In this document: positions 1-11,052 of the stretch, piece by piece | Layout of the letters: every line of letters starts with the position of its first letter | Numbering within the stretch: position 1 is the stretch's first letter | Assembly: GCA_032622095.1 (NCBI GenBank) | Contig: CP136066.1 | Span: 59,052,609-59,116,608 of the forward strand | Length of the DNA stretch: 64,000 bases | Source of the DNA: Siphonodentalium dalli | Lineage: Eukaryota > Mollusca > Scaphopoda > Gadilida > Siphonodentaliidae | Direction of reading: 5' to 3' | Notes under the pieces: generated by a model | Told to the model about the DNA's origin: nothing | Seen by the model: only the letters and a program-made list of their open reading frames with translations | Databases searched by the model: none | Program-made: the position numbers and the translations under genes

Positions 1-116
1 CCTATTTTTTGGTAAACATTTTGGAATGAAATGACCATAAGTTGAAACTTTTTCAACGTTATAGGGGGTGGGGGGCGTCAGATTGGAAATTTCAAATACT
101 TGGTTCGTGAAAAGGC
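1..116. repeat. Copy of a dispersed subrepeat (family of 17222-18050 and 38997-39660)
   Basis: The segment contains the recurring words TTTGGTAAACATTTTGGA-like, AATGACCAT and TTGGAAATTTCAAA with a G-rich stretch between them. The same order occurs in the tandem subrepeats at 17222-18050 and, inverted, at 38997-39660. The copy continues past the left edge. No coding content is seen, and the last exon of gene A is not recognisable here. Confidence 0.6.
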
Positions 117-216
117 GGGTGACAATGGAATTCTGCAAAATCGAGTTTGGTCTGCAATTCCCAAGGTGGACCCCATAAACAGACCCTCTAGCGACGTCCT
201 TTAACACAAAACTTAC

Positions 217-337
217 TCGTTGATGTTGTTGTGGTAACTCTGTAGACCGGTCAGCAGCTTATCCCTTGGAGCAGTGAATGTTATGTTTGCGTCAAAGTTG
301 GTGTAACCTGTCTCATGGCATTCTCTGCGGCACTTTT
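217..337 (-). CDS. Dermatopontin-family gene A, exon 4 (partial gene)
   Basis: On the minus strand an acceptor (ctacacacag) is followed by 121 bases and a consensus donor gtaagt. Entered in phase 1, as left by exon 3, it reads E-KCRRECHETGYTNFDANITF and on to LLTGLQSYHNNIN, then splits the next codon after GA. The ending aligns with the HNNxxEDR repeat of dermatopontins, so the EDR motif should be completed by the next exon, which is off the left edge. Two Cys (KC, EC) match the Cys-rich layout of this secreted matrix family. If the donor were not used, the frame would stop one codon later (GAG TAA), so a short terminal exon is the alternative. The family call rests on exons 2-4 together. Because exon 2 is damaged, this exon may belong to a pseudogene. 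Confidence 0.72.
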
Positions 338-1398
338 CTGTGTGTAGACAATGTTATTCGTTAAATTCGAAGGTTATTGGTACATAATTCAATATCTAGA
401 TTATAACCATGAATGCGACATACATTCTTGGTAATTGTTCTGTTGCGACTATTGAATAGTGCTATACTAACTTGTGAGAGCATGGTCTCCGGTAATAAAA
501 TGGTTTCGGTTATTGCACGTGCATGTCTCAAGAGTTCAATACATTTCAAAATGGGATATCTCTTTCTAACAAGTTTCATAGTTTCCGGGGCATAAAATAA
601 ATATGAATCGAAGACACCTGTTCAGAAACACTTTCAATCAATTTATATTTATTTTAACTCAATTTTTGTCTGGTATAATATATAAAACCTTTGTGACTAT
701 TTTTTAAAAACATAAACGACAGGCGCATTCGGAACATAGCAAGGGGGGTTACTCTATATTGCCAGTACTATACGTCAATGCAATTTCGATTCATATATCT
801 TGCAAAAATAAACCACTTAAAGGTACTCAATCCTATCAGAGGGTCCCCATATCATCACATTCCAATAATAATTTTTTGAAATGGCGTTTCAGTTATCAGA
901 ATCTAATAATTGCCCCAAAATAATGAAAAGCAAATCAACTATAGTATAAAATTGCAAACCTGTTATTTATCAACATTTTGTTGAACGAAATTTTGCCGGT
1001 TTGTCAAATATTCGACACAAAAAGTCACTTGATTTTAGAGTTATCCATCTTTACCCGCAATTTGGTCAATAAAATTATTCTATAGTTGACTGTATTGGGC
1101 CACAAAAATTAAAATAATAGATTTCAAACATCGATATATGATAACTCTGAGCTGTGATGTGTGGGTTCCTTGACTCTAATCAGACATTTTTTACCCCCGA
1201 AGCCAAGGAAATAGTAATTTGCAAGCGTTAATTCGGATTGAGTACCTTTAAGTATGTCAATACAGACATAATATACACAATTTTCTGTTTGTCTATTTTA
1301 TTCACAGAAAAAGGCAGGCGTTTTATGTAAATGATTTTGTAATTGTGGCCCGGAAGAGATTATGCAATATTTAATGTAATTTGTATATCGTATCTTAC
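338..1398 (-). other. Gene A intron 3
   Basis: This 1061-base interval lies between the donor of exon 3 and the acceptor of exon 4 of gene A. It carries a TTAA-flanked MITE (821-1247). The rest is AT-rich with no recognisable coding or RNA feature; the two 60-72 codon ORFs near 361-595 have no family motif. Confidence 0.65.
817..1251. mobile_element. TTAA-flanked MITE, copy 1
   Basis: Inverted ends AGGTACTCAATCC (821) and GGATTGAGTACCT (to 1247) are flanked on both sides by TTAA (817-820 and 1248-1251). Inner words such as TTAGAGTTATCCATCTT and CCCCGAAGCCAA recur in the copies near 18055, 19600, 37541 and 54188. There is no ORF, so it is non-autonomous. TTAA target duplication is typical of piggyBac-type transposases, but the outermost bases differ from the element at 7336, so the family is not settled. 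Confidence 0.8.
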
Positions 1399-1530
1399 CA
1401 GACACATGACAGCAATAGAATTTATACCGTCTGTCTTCCCTGCCGTTGTCATGTACACTTTGCATACCAGCTATATAACCATTATGGTTGCAGTCGAAGT
1501 TGAAAAAAGCATCCCAGCTGTTGACCCAAC
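1399..1530 (-). CDS. Dermatopontin-family gene A, exon 3
   Basis: The acceptor tttgaattgcag is followed by exactly 132 bases and a donor gtaaga. With a phase-1 entry it reads WVNSWDAFFNFDC, then NGYIAGMQSVHDN and REDRRYKFYCCHVSG. This is the dermatopontin repeat: an N-x-W-D-x-x-x-x-F-x-C opening, a central GM-S-H-N and the hallmark EDR-x-(W/Y)-x-F-x-C. Dermatopontins are small secreted Tyr/Cys-rich extracellular matrix proteins; in some snails one is a shell matrix protein. About 31 of 44 residues match exon 3 of gene B (56549-56680), and the intron borders are also alike (tttgaatt before, acgatata after), so the two genes arose by duplication. The exon is intact. Whether the gene works depends on exon 2, which is broken. 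Confidence 0.85.
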
Positions 1531-1634
1531 CTGCAATTCAAATAAATAATAAATAGTTATCTTATCGCACCCAATCACAGAGTCCCTAAAGCTTTTTCAG
1601 TCATAATATTACTCCAGTTGAAGCCTTGAAATAT

Positions 1635-1860
1635 GGTGTCTATCATTTGCAGAATGAGGTCTCCAGAGGGTGAATTTAGTGATGCTACCCCACATAGCGG
1701 GCTAGCATCACCAAATTCACCCTCTGGGAATCTCATTCTGCCGAGGTGTAAGCAGAATGAGGTCCACATAGGGTGAATTTGGTGATGCTAGCCCGCTATG
1801 TGGGGTAGCATCACTAAATTCACCCTCTGGGGACCTCATTCTGCAAATAACAGACACCCT
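1635..1860. mobile_element. Compound hairpin MITE (four alternating half-repeats)
   Basis: The motif GCAGAATGAGG...AGGGTGAATTT.GTGATGCTA occurs four times in alternating orientation, centred on CCACATAGCGGG and its complement. The sequence can therefore fold into two adjacent hairpins or one long one. The outer ends TGTCTATCATTTGCAG and CTGCAAATAACAGACA are inverted. A decayed relic (CTGCAGAATGAGG...GTGAATTTATTGACGCTA) is at 8457-8505, so the element is dispersed. There is no ORF. Confidence 0.75.
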
Positions 1861-1934
1861 ATTTCAATGCTTGCTCCAGTTGAACAATGCCCGGTATAAT
1901 GCGTGCTGTCGTTTTACATGCGCTTCGATGGAGC

Positions 1935-2035
1935 GGCCAGACATGCACACATAACTAAAAGAAAACCATAATCAGAAATGGTAACGCCACCAAGATCATA
2001 TTATTAGCCATAAATATAAATTATAATATAAAATA
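1935..2035. repeat. Dispersed repeat shared with 57835-57910
   Basis: AAATGGTAACGCCA.CAAGATC followed by ATATTATTAGCCATA occurs here and, in the same orientation, at 57850-57892 beside gene B. Relative to the two dermatopontin genes the copies are oppositely placed, so this is an interspersed repeat rather than part of the gene duplication. Confidence 0.6.
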
Positions 2036-2524
2036 TATTGGTTACATGAATGCACCTCCTCAGAATTCCGTTAAAACTAATCCTTCAAATTATTACAAAA
2101 AAACTACGGCTTATTACTGCAAGTTTTTCATTAACCAAACCAGAAAGCTTCTAAATGCGGATAAAACATTGGGTTCCCGCCATAAAATCTTCAAGTGTGG
2201 AAGCCCCAGCCATTGTTCATACATAAACATCGAACGCAATTAACGCGGTCATAATAGTTACATACTGCAAATATAAGACATACAGCGAATACACACCCCA
2301 CGAAAACCCGAATTGTGTTGTCGTGCGAGATATCCCATCGATATAGCTCAATTTGATACGGCCAGATTAGCCTTTCTACAATATCCTAAAACAATAAAGC
2401 GTCTCAAATCATCGGCATAGTCAATAGAACTTTTACGAACTTGGACATTCCAACTACAGCTTTTACCGGACTCAGGGTCGTAGTACAACTTTGACGCGTC
2501 CCAAAATAACCATAAAAAACAATT
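2036..2524. other. No recognised feature
   Basis: AT-rich intronic sequence. The 65-codon ORF at 2046-2243 has no motif, splice context or repeat partner that would support it as a gene. Confidence 0.4.
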
Positions 2525-5519
2525 ATCTATATCTATATTTGCGAATGTCTGTCTGTCTGTCTGTCTGTCTGTGTTCTATAGAAATTCACAGTAGACCACA
2601 TAGATGGCACAAAAAGGGTCTAATAGGGGTAACTTTTTACGAGAAAGATAATGGGGAGGGTTAGAATTTTGTAAAGTGACGCAGTTGTTGTCAGGGGCAG
2701 AAAAGGGGAGGGGCAAAAAAAAAATTGTCGCCGATTGCCACCAAACTTATAAATAATCATCCCCATAATATGAGGAATCTAATTGTGTAGTTTAAATTTG
2801 TCAAAAGTCGCGCCGTTCGCGTCAGGGATGCCCGGAAGGGGAGAGGGGCACCAAAATTGATCAAAAATAATTCTAGCGCCGAATTCCACCAAATTGATGC
2901 ACATTCTTCTGAGATATTCTCCATGATACAAGGAATCTTATTGTATGATTTAAAGACGCCAAATTGGTGTCGTTGGGGGTGAGAGATTTGGGGGGGGGGG
3001 GGGCGGTTGGTGGGTACTAAATCTGATACAAATTGGTTTAGTCGCCGATTGCCACGAAACTTATACAAATTCATCCCCATGGTGTGATGTGTCTAATGGC
3101 GTGGCTTAAATCTGACAAAAGTGGCATCATCCGAGTCAGGGGTGCACTGAAAGGGAGAGGGCACCAAAATTGATACCCAATATTTTTAGCGCCAATTTCC
3201 ACCAAATTGATAAACATTCTTATCCATGATATGAGGAATCTAATCGTGTGATTTTAAAGACGTCATATTGGTGCTGCGTTGGTTAGAGATGGGCTGGGGT
3301 TGGGTGGGCACTAAATTTGATAAAAAAAAATTTAGTCGCGGATCAGCACCAAACTTACAAATAATAATCTCCATGATATCAGGAGTCTAATTGTGTGGTT
3401 TAAAGATGTCAAAAGTGGGGCCATTCGAATCAGGGTTGCCTAGAGGGTGAGAGGGACACAAACTTTGATAAACAATGTGTTTAGGGCCGATTTCCACCTG
3501 GTTGATAAATATTATTCTCCGTGATACGATTAATCGAATCGTGTGGTTTAAATGCGCCAAATTGGTGCCTTTCTGTGTGATAGATATGCAATGGTGGCCC
3601 TAAATTTGATACGAATTTGTATACTCGCCAATTTTCATAAATTTGATATATATTCATCTATATAATGAGTCTAAGTGTGTGGTTTAATTATGTCAAAAGT
3701 GGCGCCGCTTAAGTCCGAAATAGGGACGGGAGGGTCACCAAAAACTTATAAAAATATGTTTAGTGCCAATTACCATCAAACTCATACACGTTCTTCTCAA
3801 ATAATACAATGAATCAAATATTCGTGAATATCGGTCTGTGTTGTATATATAACTTTAAGGGTACAATCGAGATGGCACCAAGACGGTCTAACAGGGGTAA
3901 CTTTTACGAGTAAGATAATGGTGTGGGTTGAAATTTTCTAAAGTGACGTTGTTGGTGTCAGGGGGGGGGGGGGCTATTTTTAGCGCAGATTTCGACCAAA
4001 TTGATATATTATTCTCCGTGATACGAGGAATATAAACGTGTGATTTAAAGACGCGAAATTGGTGCCCTTTGGGTGGGTGAGATATGGGGTGGGGGGGGGG
4101 GGTAATATATATGATAAGAATTTGTTTAGTTGCCGATTACCACCAAACTTATATATAATCATCTCCATTATATAATGCATGCATGAGTCTAATAGACGTG
4201 GTATATATATGACAAACGTGGCGCGGTTCAAGTCATGCATGAGGGGAGTTGCACCACAGTTGATACAAATATATTTAGCACTTATTCCACCAAATTCATG
4301 CACGTTCTTCTCTAATGATATGATTAGTTAAATCACATTTGGGGTCGTTTTGGGTCATGGATGGCGAGGGAGATTCACTAGCATTTATAAGATTGTTCAA
4401 TTCGCCGATATCCAACAAAGTTATATATAGTTATCTCCCAGGCCATATCCATATCGTTCTAAGGAGTTTCTGGCATTCCAATTTCACAATCTTGACGAAT
4501 GGTGACCGAATTAAGTCACTTGAACAATTATATCTTCTCAAATGTCATATTTATATGGGGATGGAAATCAGGGCATTCCTATAATGATCTAGCAACCCAG
4601 ATACATAGAAGAAAGCATTAAAAGTATATTTATATCAATCTATTTAACAAATACATATATTCATTCAAACTGGGGGATATTGAATCGTCAGAGGATTGCA
4701 TATTAGAATGGCTCATGCATATATTATAACACGATTGAGTCTGTCCCATTCAATATATTTTCCACAACAAATGTTTCAGTTGCCAAGAAATATGGATATG
4801 TAGAGCAGGCCTGTTCAAAAATAGTGGTCACAGTGTGCAGTCAAATATGGTTACTTCTGAGATAAAGGAAAACGCAGTCCGTAGCACATGACTTTTCAGG
4901 ATCCTCCAAAAGTGACATATGACAAGGGTATATCTGCCCGATACAGAGGATTTCTTTCATTTTTTAGAACAGACACATCGCCTAACATAAACAACTCAAA
5001 ATCTCGCTGTGTCTGGCACAATGTAGCCTCTATACAGTATACATGCATAACATCATTTCTTTTAAACTCAAAATGATTAGCCAGTATATAGCACCAGAAC
5101 AGAGGGGCACCTGGCCATATCTTTAAAACATCTGTATCTTCATGAAGATATGATAAACTAGATTGATTGGTTGATTGATACATCTCTATGTAAAACACAA
5201 TTGTCGTCTTTAATTTTTTCGAACTAATGTGTTTATGATGTTCATGTTTCAGTATGTAACGTCTGAAGTATCGCAGTTGTAAATAAATAAATACTTCTTT
5301 ATTGGTGGGACGGATTAAACGCGATAAAAATGATAATCGCTCAGACCTAACAAGGTGAGCCACTACTTCTATTCCATGTAAGAATCATGTTTTGTGATGC
5401 CATTTGGATATACAATTTATGAGAATACGTGTAACACGTTGAGAGCAAGAGTATTCACCAACTATCCACAGAGGGTTTCACATCACTTTAACCTGAGCAA
5501 CGCCGGGTAACCCTTCTAG
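2525..5519 (+). mobile_element. Helentron-like non-autonomous element
   Basis: The left end has TTTGCGAATG followed by a (GTCT)n tract (2548-2571), as in the subterminal microsatellite of Helentron-type elements. The right end has a short hairpin (ACCTG...CGGGT) followed by CCCTTCTAG at 5511-5519 and then T, the hairpin-plus-CTAG terminus of that group. The centre (about 2600-4420) is degenerate tandem repeat (see 2600-4420). No Rep/helicase frame is seen, so it would need a partner in trans. A second copy of the right end is at 30650-30971. The exact left boundary is inferred. Confidence 0.55.
2600..4420. repeat. Degenerate tandem repeat, period about 300 bp
   Basis: Units begin near 2727, 3041, 3342, 3627 and 4128 with variants of GTCGCCGATTGCCACCAAACTT. 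A half-unit offset holds TTTCCACCAAATTGATA..TTC. Each unit also carries TCTAAT.GTGTGGTTTAAA and a G-rich stretch. A starter block (GGCAC..AA.GGTCTAA.AGGGGTAAC) is present twice, near 2605 and 3873. The G-runs give Pro-rich antisense ORFs (2757-3080, 3980-4303) that are not genes. Confidence 0.75.
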
Positions 5520-6654
5520 TCTATTTATAAAATCCCCATTTGTCCACAGATTTATAAAAATTGCCAAACAGTATACACCGGTGGCGTTAATAATCACACC
5601 CCACACGAATCAACGCTTGGCCAGCACGCGATGTACACATGTCGTGTCTGGTGCGACGAAGCCGTCACTGTACCAGTGACGTTGATCAATTGTCACAACT
5701 TTGCGTGCGACTCTTCAGCCACACAAACTGCTTAATCCGACCAATTAGCCTCCGGTTTAGAGATATCAAATGATCCATCGGCGGGCGGCGAACTCACACC
5801 GGTGCACCGACACTATTACAAACATCGGTCCGACACACTTGCCCGTGGAACTTCTGGGTGTATTCGAATCGAATTTTCGGACGATCCCGAATGTCATAAT
5901 TGTGTGCAATGTCGAATGGAGCGAATGGAGCTTTCCATACATACCAACCAGTGGGAGGACCTTACGGTTGCTAACCGTTGCTAGGAGGCAAGGTGTCTGG
6001 ATAAATTGTTAATCAGCGCCTGCCATTTTTCTATAACTAGACAGAACACTCTCCTTTGTGCGCTTCGGGCACATTTTGGATCATTCAATCATTTTTATTA
6101 AAACAAAACATGATTAAATTCGTTTACTTTAAATGTTTTATTGTTTAAGATCAAACTCACTTGCTCAATTTAGCATTTAATTTTATTTTTATAAAAATTA
6201 AATTAAAAAACAAATTAAATAAAGCCGATATGAAATCCGCCGGGTTTTGATGATCATGGCCACGATGACGATAGCGACTATGATGGCGATAATGGCGTTG
6301 ACGAGGAGAATGACTACGTAGGTATAATGACAACTAAGTTGTAAATAGTTATACATGATCGTTAACTCTTATTTCATGTCAATTCATGATTGGGTCATTA
6401 AAGCATTCATTGGTACCCAGATGCATCACACCCAATTTGGTTGAAATATGTCCAGGGGTCTTTGAGAAATCAGGAACAGACCGACAGATCCTACTCTTTT
6501 CATATATACAGGAGAATAAACATGAGTCTGCGCCGTGGAAAATCCTTGATCGTCAACTTTACTCCCCACAAAACGGGAAGCGAAAACTCAACCCCGCGAA
6601 CTGACGTTACGAGTTTCTTGTGTATGCTCCTGCATGGTGTTCGCATCCCCAAAA
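5520..6654. other. No recognised gene; degenerate GAT-rich patch
   Basis: The ORFs at 5770-6012 and 6386-6680 are unsupported. At 6238-6325 a degenerate GAT/GAC trinucleotide run would encode an Asp-rich peptide of about 33 codons ending in TAA, but a stop lies just before it and there is no exon signal. An AT-rich tract lies at 6165-6220. Confidence 0.4.
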
Positions 6655-7165
6655 CAGCTTGGTCCCGTTCACGAATATAGAAGAACAGATTTGAACACAC
6701 CCACACCCCCAATAACAGGTAGACCCTGTTCACGAATACAGAAGAACAGATTCGAACATACCCACACCCCCAATAACAGGTTGACCCTGATCACGAATAT
6801 AGAAGAACAGATTTGAACATACACACACCCCAATAACAGACGTTACGAGTTTCTTGTGTATGCTCCTGGTGTTGGCATCCCCAAAACAGGTTGACCCCGT
6901 TCACGAATATAGAAGAACAGATTCGAACACACCCACACCCACAATAACAGGTTGACCCTGTTCGCGAATATAGAAGAACATATTCGAACACACACCCCCC
7001 CAATAACAGGTTGACCCTGTTCGCGAATATAGAAGAACAGATTCGAACACACACAATAACAGGTTGACCCTGTTCACGGATATAGAAGAACGGATTCGAA
7101 CATACCCACACCCCCAATAACAGGTTGACCCTGTTCACGAATATAGAACACTGATAAGAATACAC
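6655..7165. repeat. Minisatellite, unit about 60 bp
   Basis: The unit contains AACAGGTTGACCCTGTTCAC, then GAATATAGAAGAACAGATTC and GAACACACCCACACCCCCAAT. Roughly eight copies run head to tail, with one inserted segment (6839-6880) that repeats GACGTTACGAGTTTCTTGTG from 6603. The units keep several frames open, which explains the overlapping ORFs on both strands. Confidence 0.9.
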
Positions 7166-7331
7166 CCACTGACCACACATGTATAACTCCTAAATAGACA
7201 ATACGCAGTGATGTCGCTATAGTGTCTCCATTATAGATGCGCCAGTAAATATATACATGAGTGGCTGACTGGATAAACTATAGTGCACGAGATGAGGAAA
7301 TTCATAATGCACATTAAAAACTTACTCATAG

Positions 7332-7720
7332 TTAACCCTTTACCCAACAGAAGGGCCCTGTGCCAATGCATTCTCTTATATATGCGAGTCGACCATAGGT
7401 CGCCTCGCATATATAAGAGAATGCATTGGCTTAACACATTAAAAATTATAAAATTGTTAAAGAATGTAAGAAAAAATGTTAAAAAAAGATTTTTTTTAGG
7501 CCAATGCATTCTCTTATATATGCGAGGCGACCTGTGGTCGACTCGCATATATAAGAGAATGCATTGGCACAGGGCATAACTGTAACTATCACAATGTGGT
7601 CAAGGAGCCGGTTCCAATGAATCCATATTTGTATGGTTCTATTGAGACAGACCGAAGATATTTTAGGCTGTTGAAGCTTTATTTGGCCGGTTTTGGCCGG
7701 TTTGTTGGGTAAAGGGTTAA
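7332..7720. mobile_element. piggyBac-type MITE with two internal palindromes
   Basis: Perfect 14 bp inverted ends CCCTTTACCCAACA (7336-7349) and TGTTGGGTAAAGGG (7703-7716) are flanked by TTAA on both sides. TTAA plus CCCTTT is the signature of piggyBac-family elements. Inside are two palindromes of about 69 bases (7361-7429 and 7499-7568), each with arms starting GCCAATGCATTCTCTTATAT. They are separated by an A/T-rich spacer and are mutually inverted at their centres (GTCGACCATAGGTCGCC against GGCGACCTGTGGTCGAC). There is no transposase frame. Confidence 0.9.
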
Positions 7721-8572
7721 ACTCATATTTATAACAGGAATTTACAAGCAAAATAGGTATTGTTTGTGTCCCGATTTTTAACATCAAACACACCTCAACC
7801 ATTTAATAGATGTTGGTAAAATGCACATAATCCCGTTCACTTGTAAATACAATAACTGACAACCAATATCCAGATAATCCACTGCATGAGTTCCAGGTAA
7901 CAGCTTTCTAAATGTCTGAATGGACGGGTTAGATATTATATCAGTGACGTACGTTCCTGCCTCTCCGCCTTACAGTTCGAATAGTTCCAATTGATTAGGT
8001 TACATTAATTAATTCATTACTCAAATGAATTGGACCAAAACACAGGAATATCCCATTATATTGGGTCCATACAGAAAATAAGCAGACAACATTGACAGAT
8101 AATAATCCAATTGTGAACATACATGTTGCATTATGGGAATCCCTATTAATCATTTTATATCAAGCATCAGTATTGCACCAAATAGAAGACCTAAATATCG
8201 TTGCCCTGAAAATGCTGCCGATGGTTATGAGTAAGAGTTCAGAATTTTGTTATGTTTAATTAAAGTGTCGTGGAGTAATACATTTCAAATTAATTGGAAC
8301 GTTGTAACACAACCGCACATATCAATCTATAAATTAAACTAGATGTCATTTTGATGCGCATTCGCAGCCGCTAATGTATCCAATGTAAGAATAGAGTGCT
8401 TTTGTCAGTCTTGATTCTGTCCAAGGCTCTAAAGCCTGCCAATAGTGCGTCTGTAATCTGCAGAATGAGGAACCCAGAGTGAATTTATTGACGCTAAACT
8501 GCTACTAAATGAAAGAATAATGAAGAGATTTTCTACTCAAATCTAGCCGTGCTCTGCTGCTCAACAGTACAT
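7721..8572. other. No recognised gene
   Basis: Intron 2 sequence of gene A without a supported ORF. The only feature seen is the MITE relic at 8457-8505 related to 1635-1860. Confidence 0.4.
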
Positions 8573-9905
8573 TTAGAGGAGCGGCCAAATGCCAAAAGTG
8601 GTCGGATACCCCTACCCTCGGTAGAACAAGTTGAAACCAACTTTTTCTGGAAGGTAGATCCATATCATTTATGAAAATGATTCTTGGCCTTGTCGGAATT
8701 GGTGGCAGCTATGTATGGTAAGACTATTTGTGAAGGTACCCTACCTAACGTTCTTATTTTTTCTGGTTTGTTTGAGTTTTCACGTCATGGTAGAGAATGT
8801 AACGTTCTGCATAAAAAAATCATGACTATTCAGATAAACTGTCGCCCGTTAACTATGTAAAACAAACTAGCACGCTCGACCTAGCTTATCACATCATATA
8901 TGGTTGGAAAGACTGGAGTATTTTCTATCTGGAGGTATGAACTTTATTATCCTGTCCCTACCAAGCCTGCAATAATAGGCAAAAACTTAACCCTCCCCCA
9001 ATGTCATAAAATGCCGAGTATAGCCATCGCCGTGGATTGGATCCCAGAATGATAGAATAGTGCGTAGTATTTGATTTTATTTAGTGTAGAACACACATAA
9101 CAAGTGTAAAATGCGAATTTCCAACAATATTCACTATTAGAAGAGTATCAAAATCCAAGATGGCGTCCAATATGGCGGTCAGTTTTTATTTTAAGACTTT
9201 GTGAAGTGACATACGAAAAGTCCAGAAAAGGAACGTCCCCAGTGGTAAAATCTGTATTATTGTAATGACTACATAGAATCACATTACATATCAAACATTA
9301 ATTTGACCATTAATACATCTTTTCAATTGGTAAAATAATAGGTACAAATTTATCCCTCCATCCCATGTCATAAAATTTGAAATAAAGTTATCGCCTGGGA
9401 TTGGAACCACGAATGATAGCATGATGCGCAGTATTTTGTTTTATTTAATGTAGAACACATATACGAAGTGACAGTTATGAATTTCCATCAATATTCACTA
9501 TTAGAAGAGAATGAAACTACCAGATAGCGTCTAATATGGCGTCCAATTTTAATGTACCACGTAGCGAACGGACATACGGACGAACTATAAAGGGGACATC
9601 CCCTGTGGCATTGTATATCATTGAAGTGACTACATAGACGATATTTCATATGGAACAAAAGTTTCACCATTAGTCCATCTTATCAGTTGGATAATTAGTA
9701 AACAAAAACTTAACCACCACCCAGTCACAACCGTCCACATAATGGCGGCACTATAGTCCAGAATGCAAAGAATTAAGCAAATCGTTAGGAATTACTTTGC
9801 GTTGAATACAACGAAGAAACAGAAAATGTCAAATTTGCATCCACATCTGGTCTTAGGAGACAACCAACATCCAACATGACGTCTAATTATAATGTCAACA
9901 CGTTG
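8573..9905 (+). repeat. Left arm of foldback element 8573-16208
   Basis: Two to three subunits of about 370 bases follow one another. Each has the run CAAGATGGCGTCCAATATGG (9158, degenerate at 9530, relic near 9880), then GACATACG.A..., CCCC.GTGG.A and a stretch ending in TAGAACACA. The arm pairs with 14760-16208 read in reverse. Confidence 0.75.
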
Positions 9906-11052
9906 CGAACAATGAATACGAAAGCCGGTCAAAATGTATCAATCGGCAGTTTGAAGCGATATATTGTTTCGAGTGTGTGTTTATATTAGACGTCGAAATG
10001 TTGTGTTTGAGTGATGGTCGTAAAACAACATTTTTTTCAGATAAACCTTTGACATGACTGTCTCAAATAAACTTAATAAACTGTCGACCAGCTCCCTACG
10101 GGCGGGTAAACCGTGTCTTTCATGTTGCCATTGGTTTGGTAGTATCCTACATCAGGTTCCAAATGTCACACCCTTAGCTATGACGCAAGGATTAATACTG
10201 GATGGAAATTTGCATTTGTTGAATGTTTAGGTTCTATTGTTTAGCAATTATAAGGAACTTTATAGCGCCCGCTCTCCCGCGGCGAAGCCGCGGAAGCGAA
10301 GCGACCAGGGTATACGTATGCGAATATGAGATATATACTAATCGACTTTTTCGGCCCAATCTAAAAATAAATTGAAATCACCTAAAATAGGATAATTTAT
10401 TCATAACTGAAGGGTCAGCCAGGGTCAGCGGAGTCCAAAATTCTATTGTTGGCAACGGTCGCCATTTTGTATTGATTAATGCCACCTCGAAATGTGTAAT
10501 TGGGCAAAATGCTCCAGGGCAAAAATAAAAAACTTTGATCTAGCAACTGTTACTTCATCATATGTAGGAACATCATGCTCCTAAAGCCAAATATATTTTC
10601 AAAAAGTGAATGTAAATTGAACAAAAGCTCTGGTTAACAAAAAAGTTAAATTGCATGAAAAAGTTTTGTTTACATATTTCATAAAATTATTAAAAATATT
10701 TACCCCGAAAGAGGAATCTAGCGACCTTGCTGGCCGTTTACATATTATCTTAAATTTTCTAACGGTATTTTCGCCTAAAAAATTGATGAAATATTCTCAA
10801 AGTTCAAGGCCGAAAAACGGAAACTTTAAGTTCCGCTTGAAAGATCGCAGAGTCATTTTAAGATTGCTTCTTGGGAAACCAGTAAAGGCGTCATGACATC
10901 AAGACGTACATCATGACGTCACTACCTACACCGGCGCGCAAAATTCCAGACAGGACTGCGTCGATGGCCAGACAACTGAGACTCGTCCACATTTACGTTA
11001 TATGTGATTATTTACATACATTGTATATATCATTTTCTTGTGTCCCATTATA
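9906..11052. other. Foldback interior, no recognised gene
   Basis: The 81-codon ORF at 10651-10896 has no motif. A GC-rich hairpin CCGCGGCGAAGCCGCGG sits at 10278-10294 within otherwise AT-rich DNA and resembles the terminal hairpin of small mobile elements, but no partner end was found. Confidence 0.4.

Noticed and set aside
1343-1549. Plus-strand ORF over exon 3 of gene A, and the like minus-strand ORF 56509-56820
   Set aside because: Both are shadows of the dermatopontin exon on the opposite strand, which has the splice sites and family motifs.
4896-5363. 155-codon minus-strand ORF
   Set aside because: It lies inside the Helentron-like element next to its 3' end, shows no motif, and the related copy at 30650-30971 does not keep the frame.
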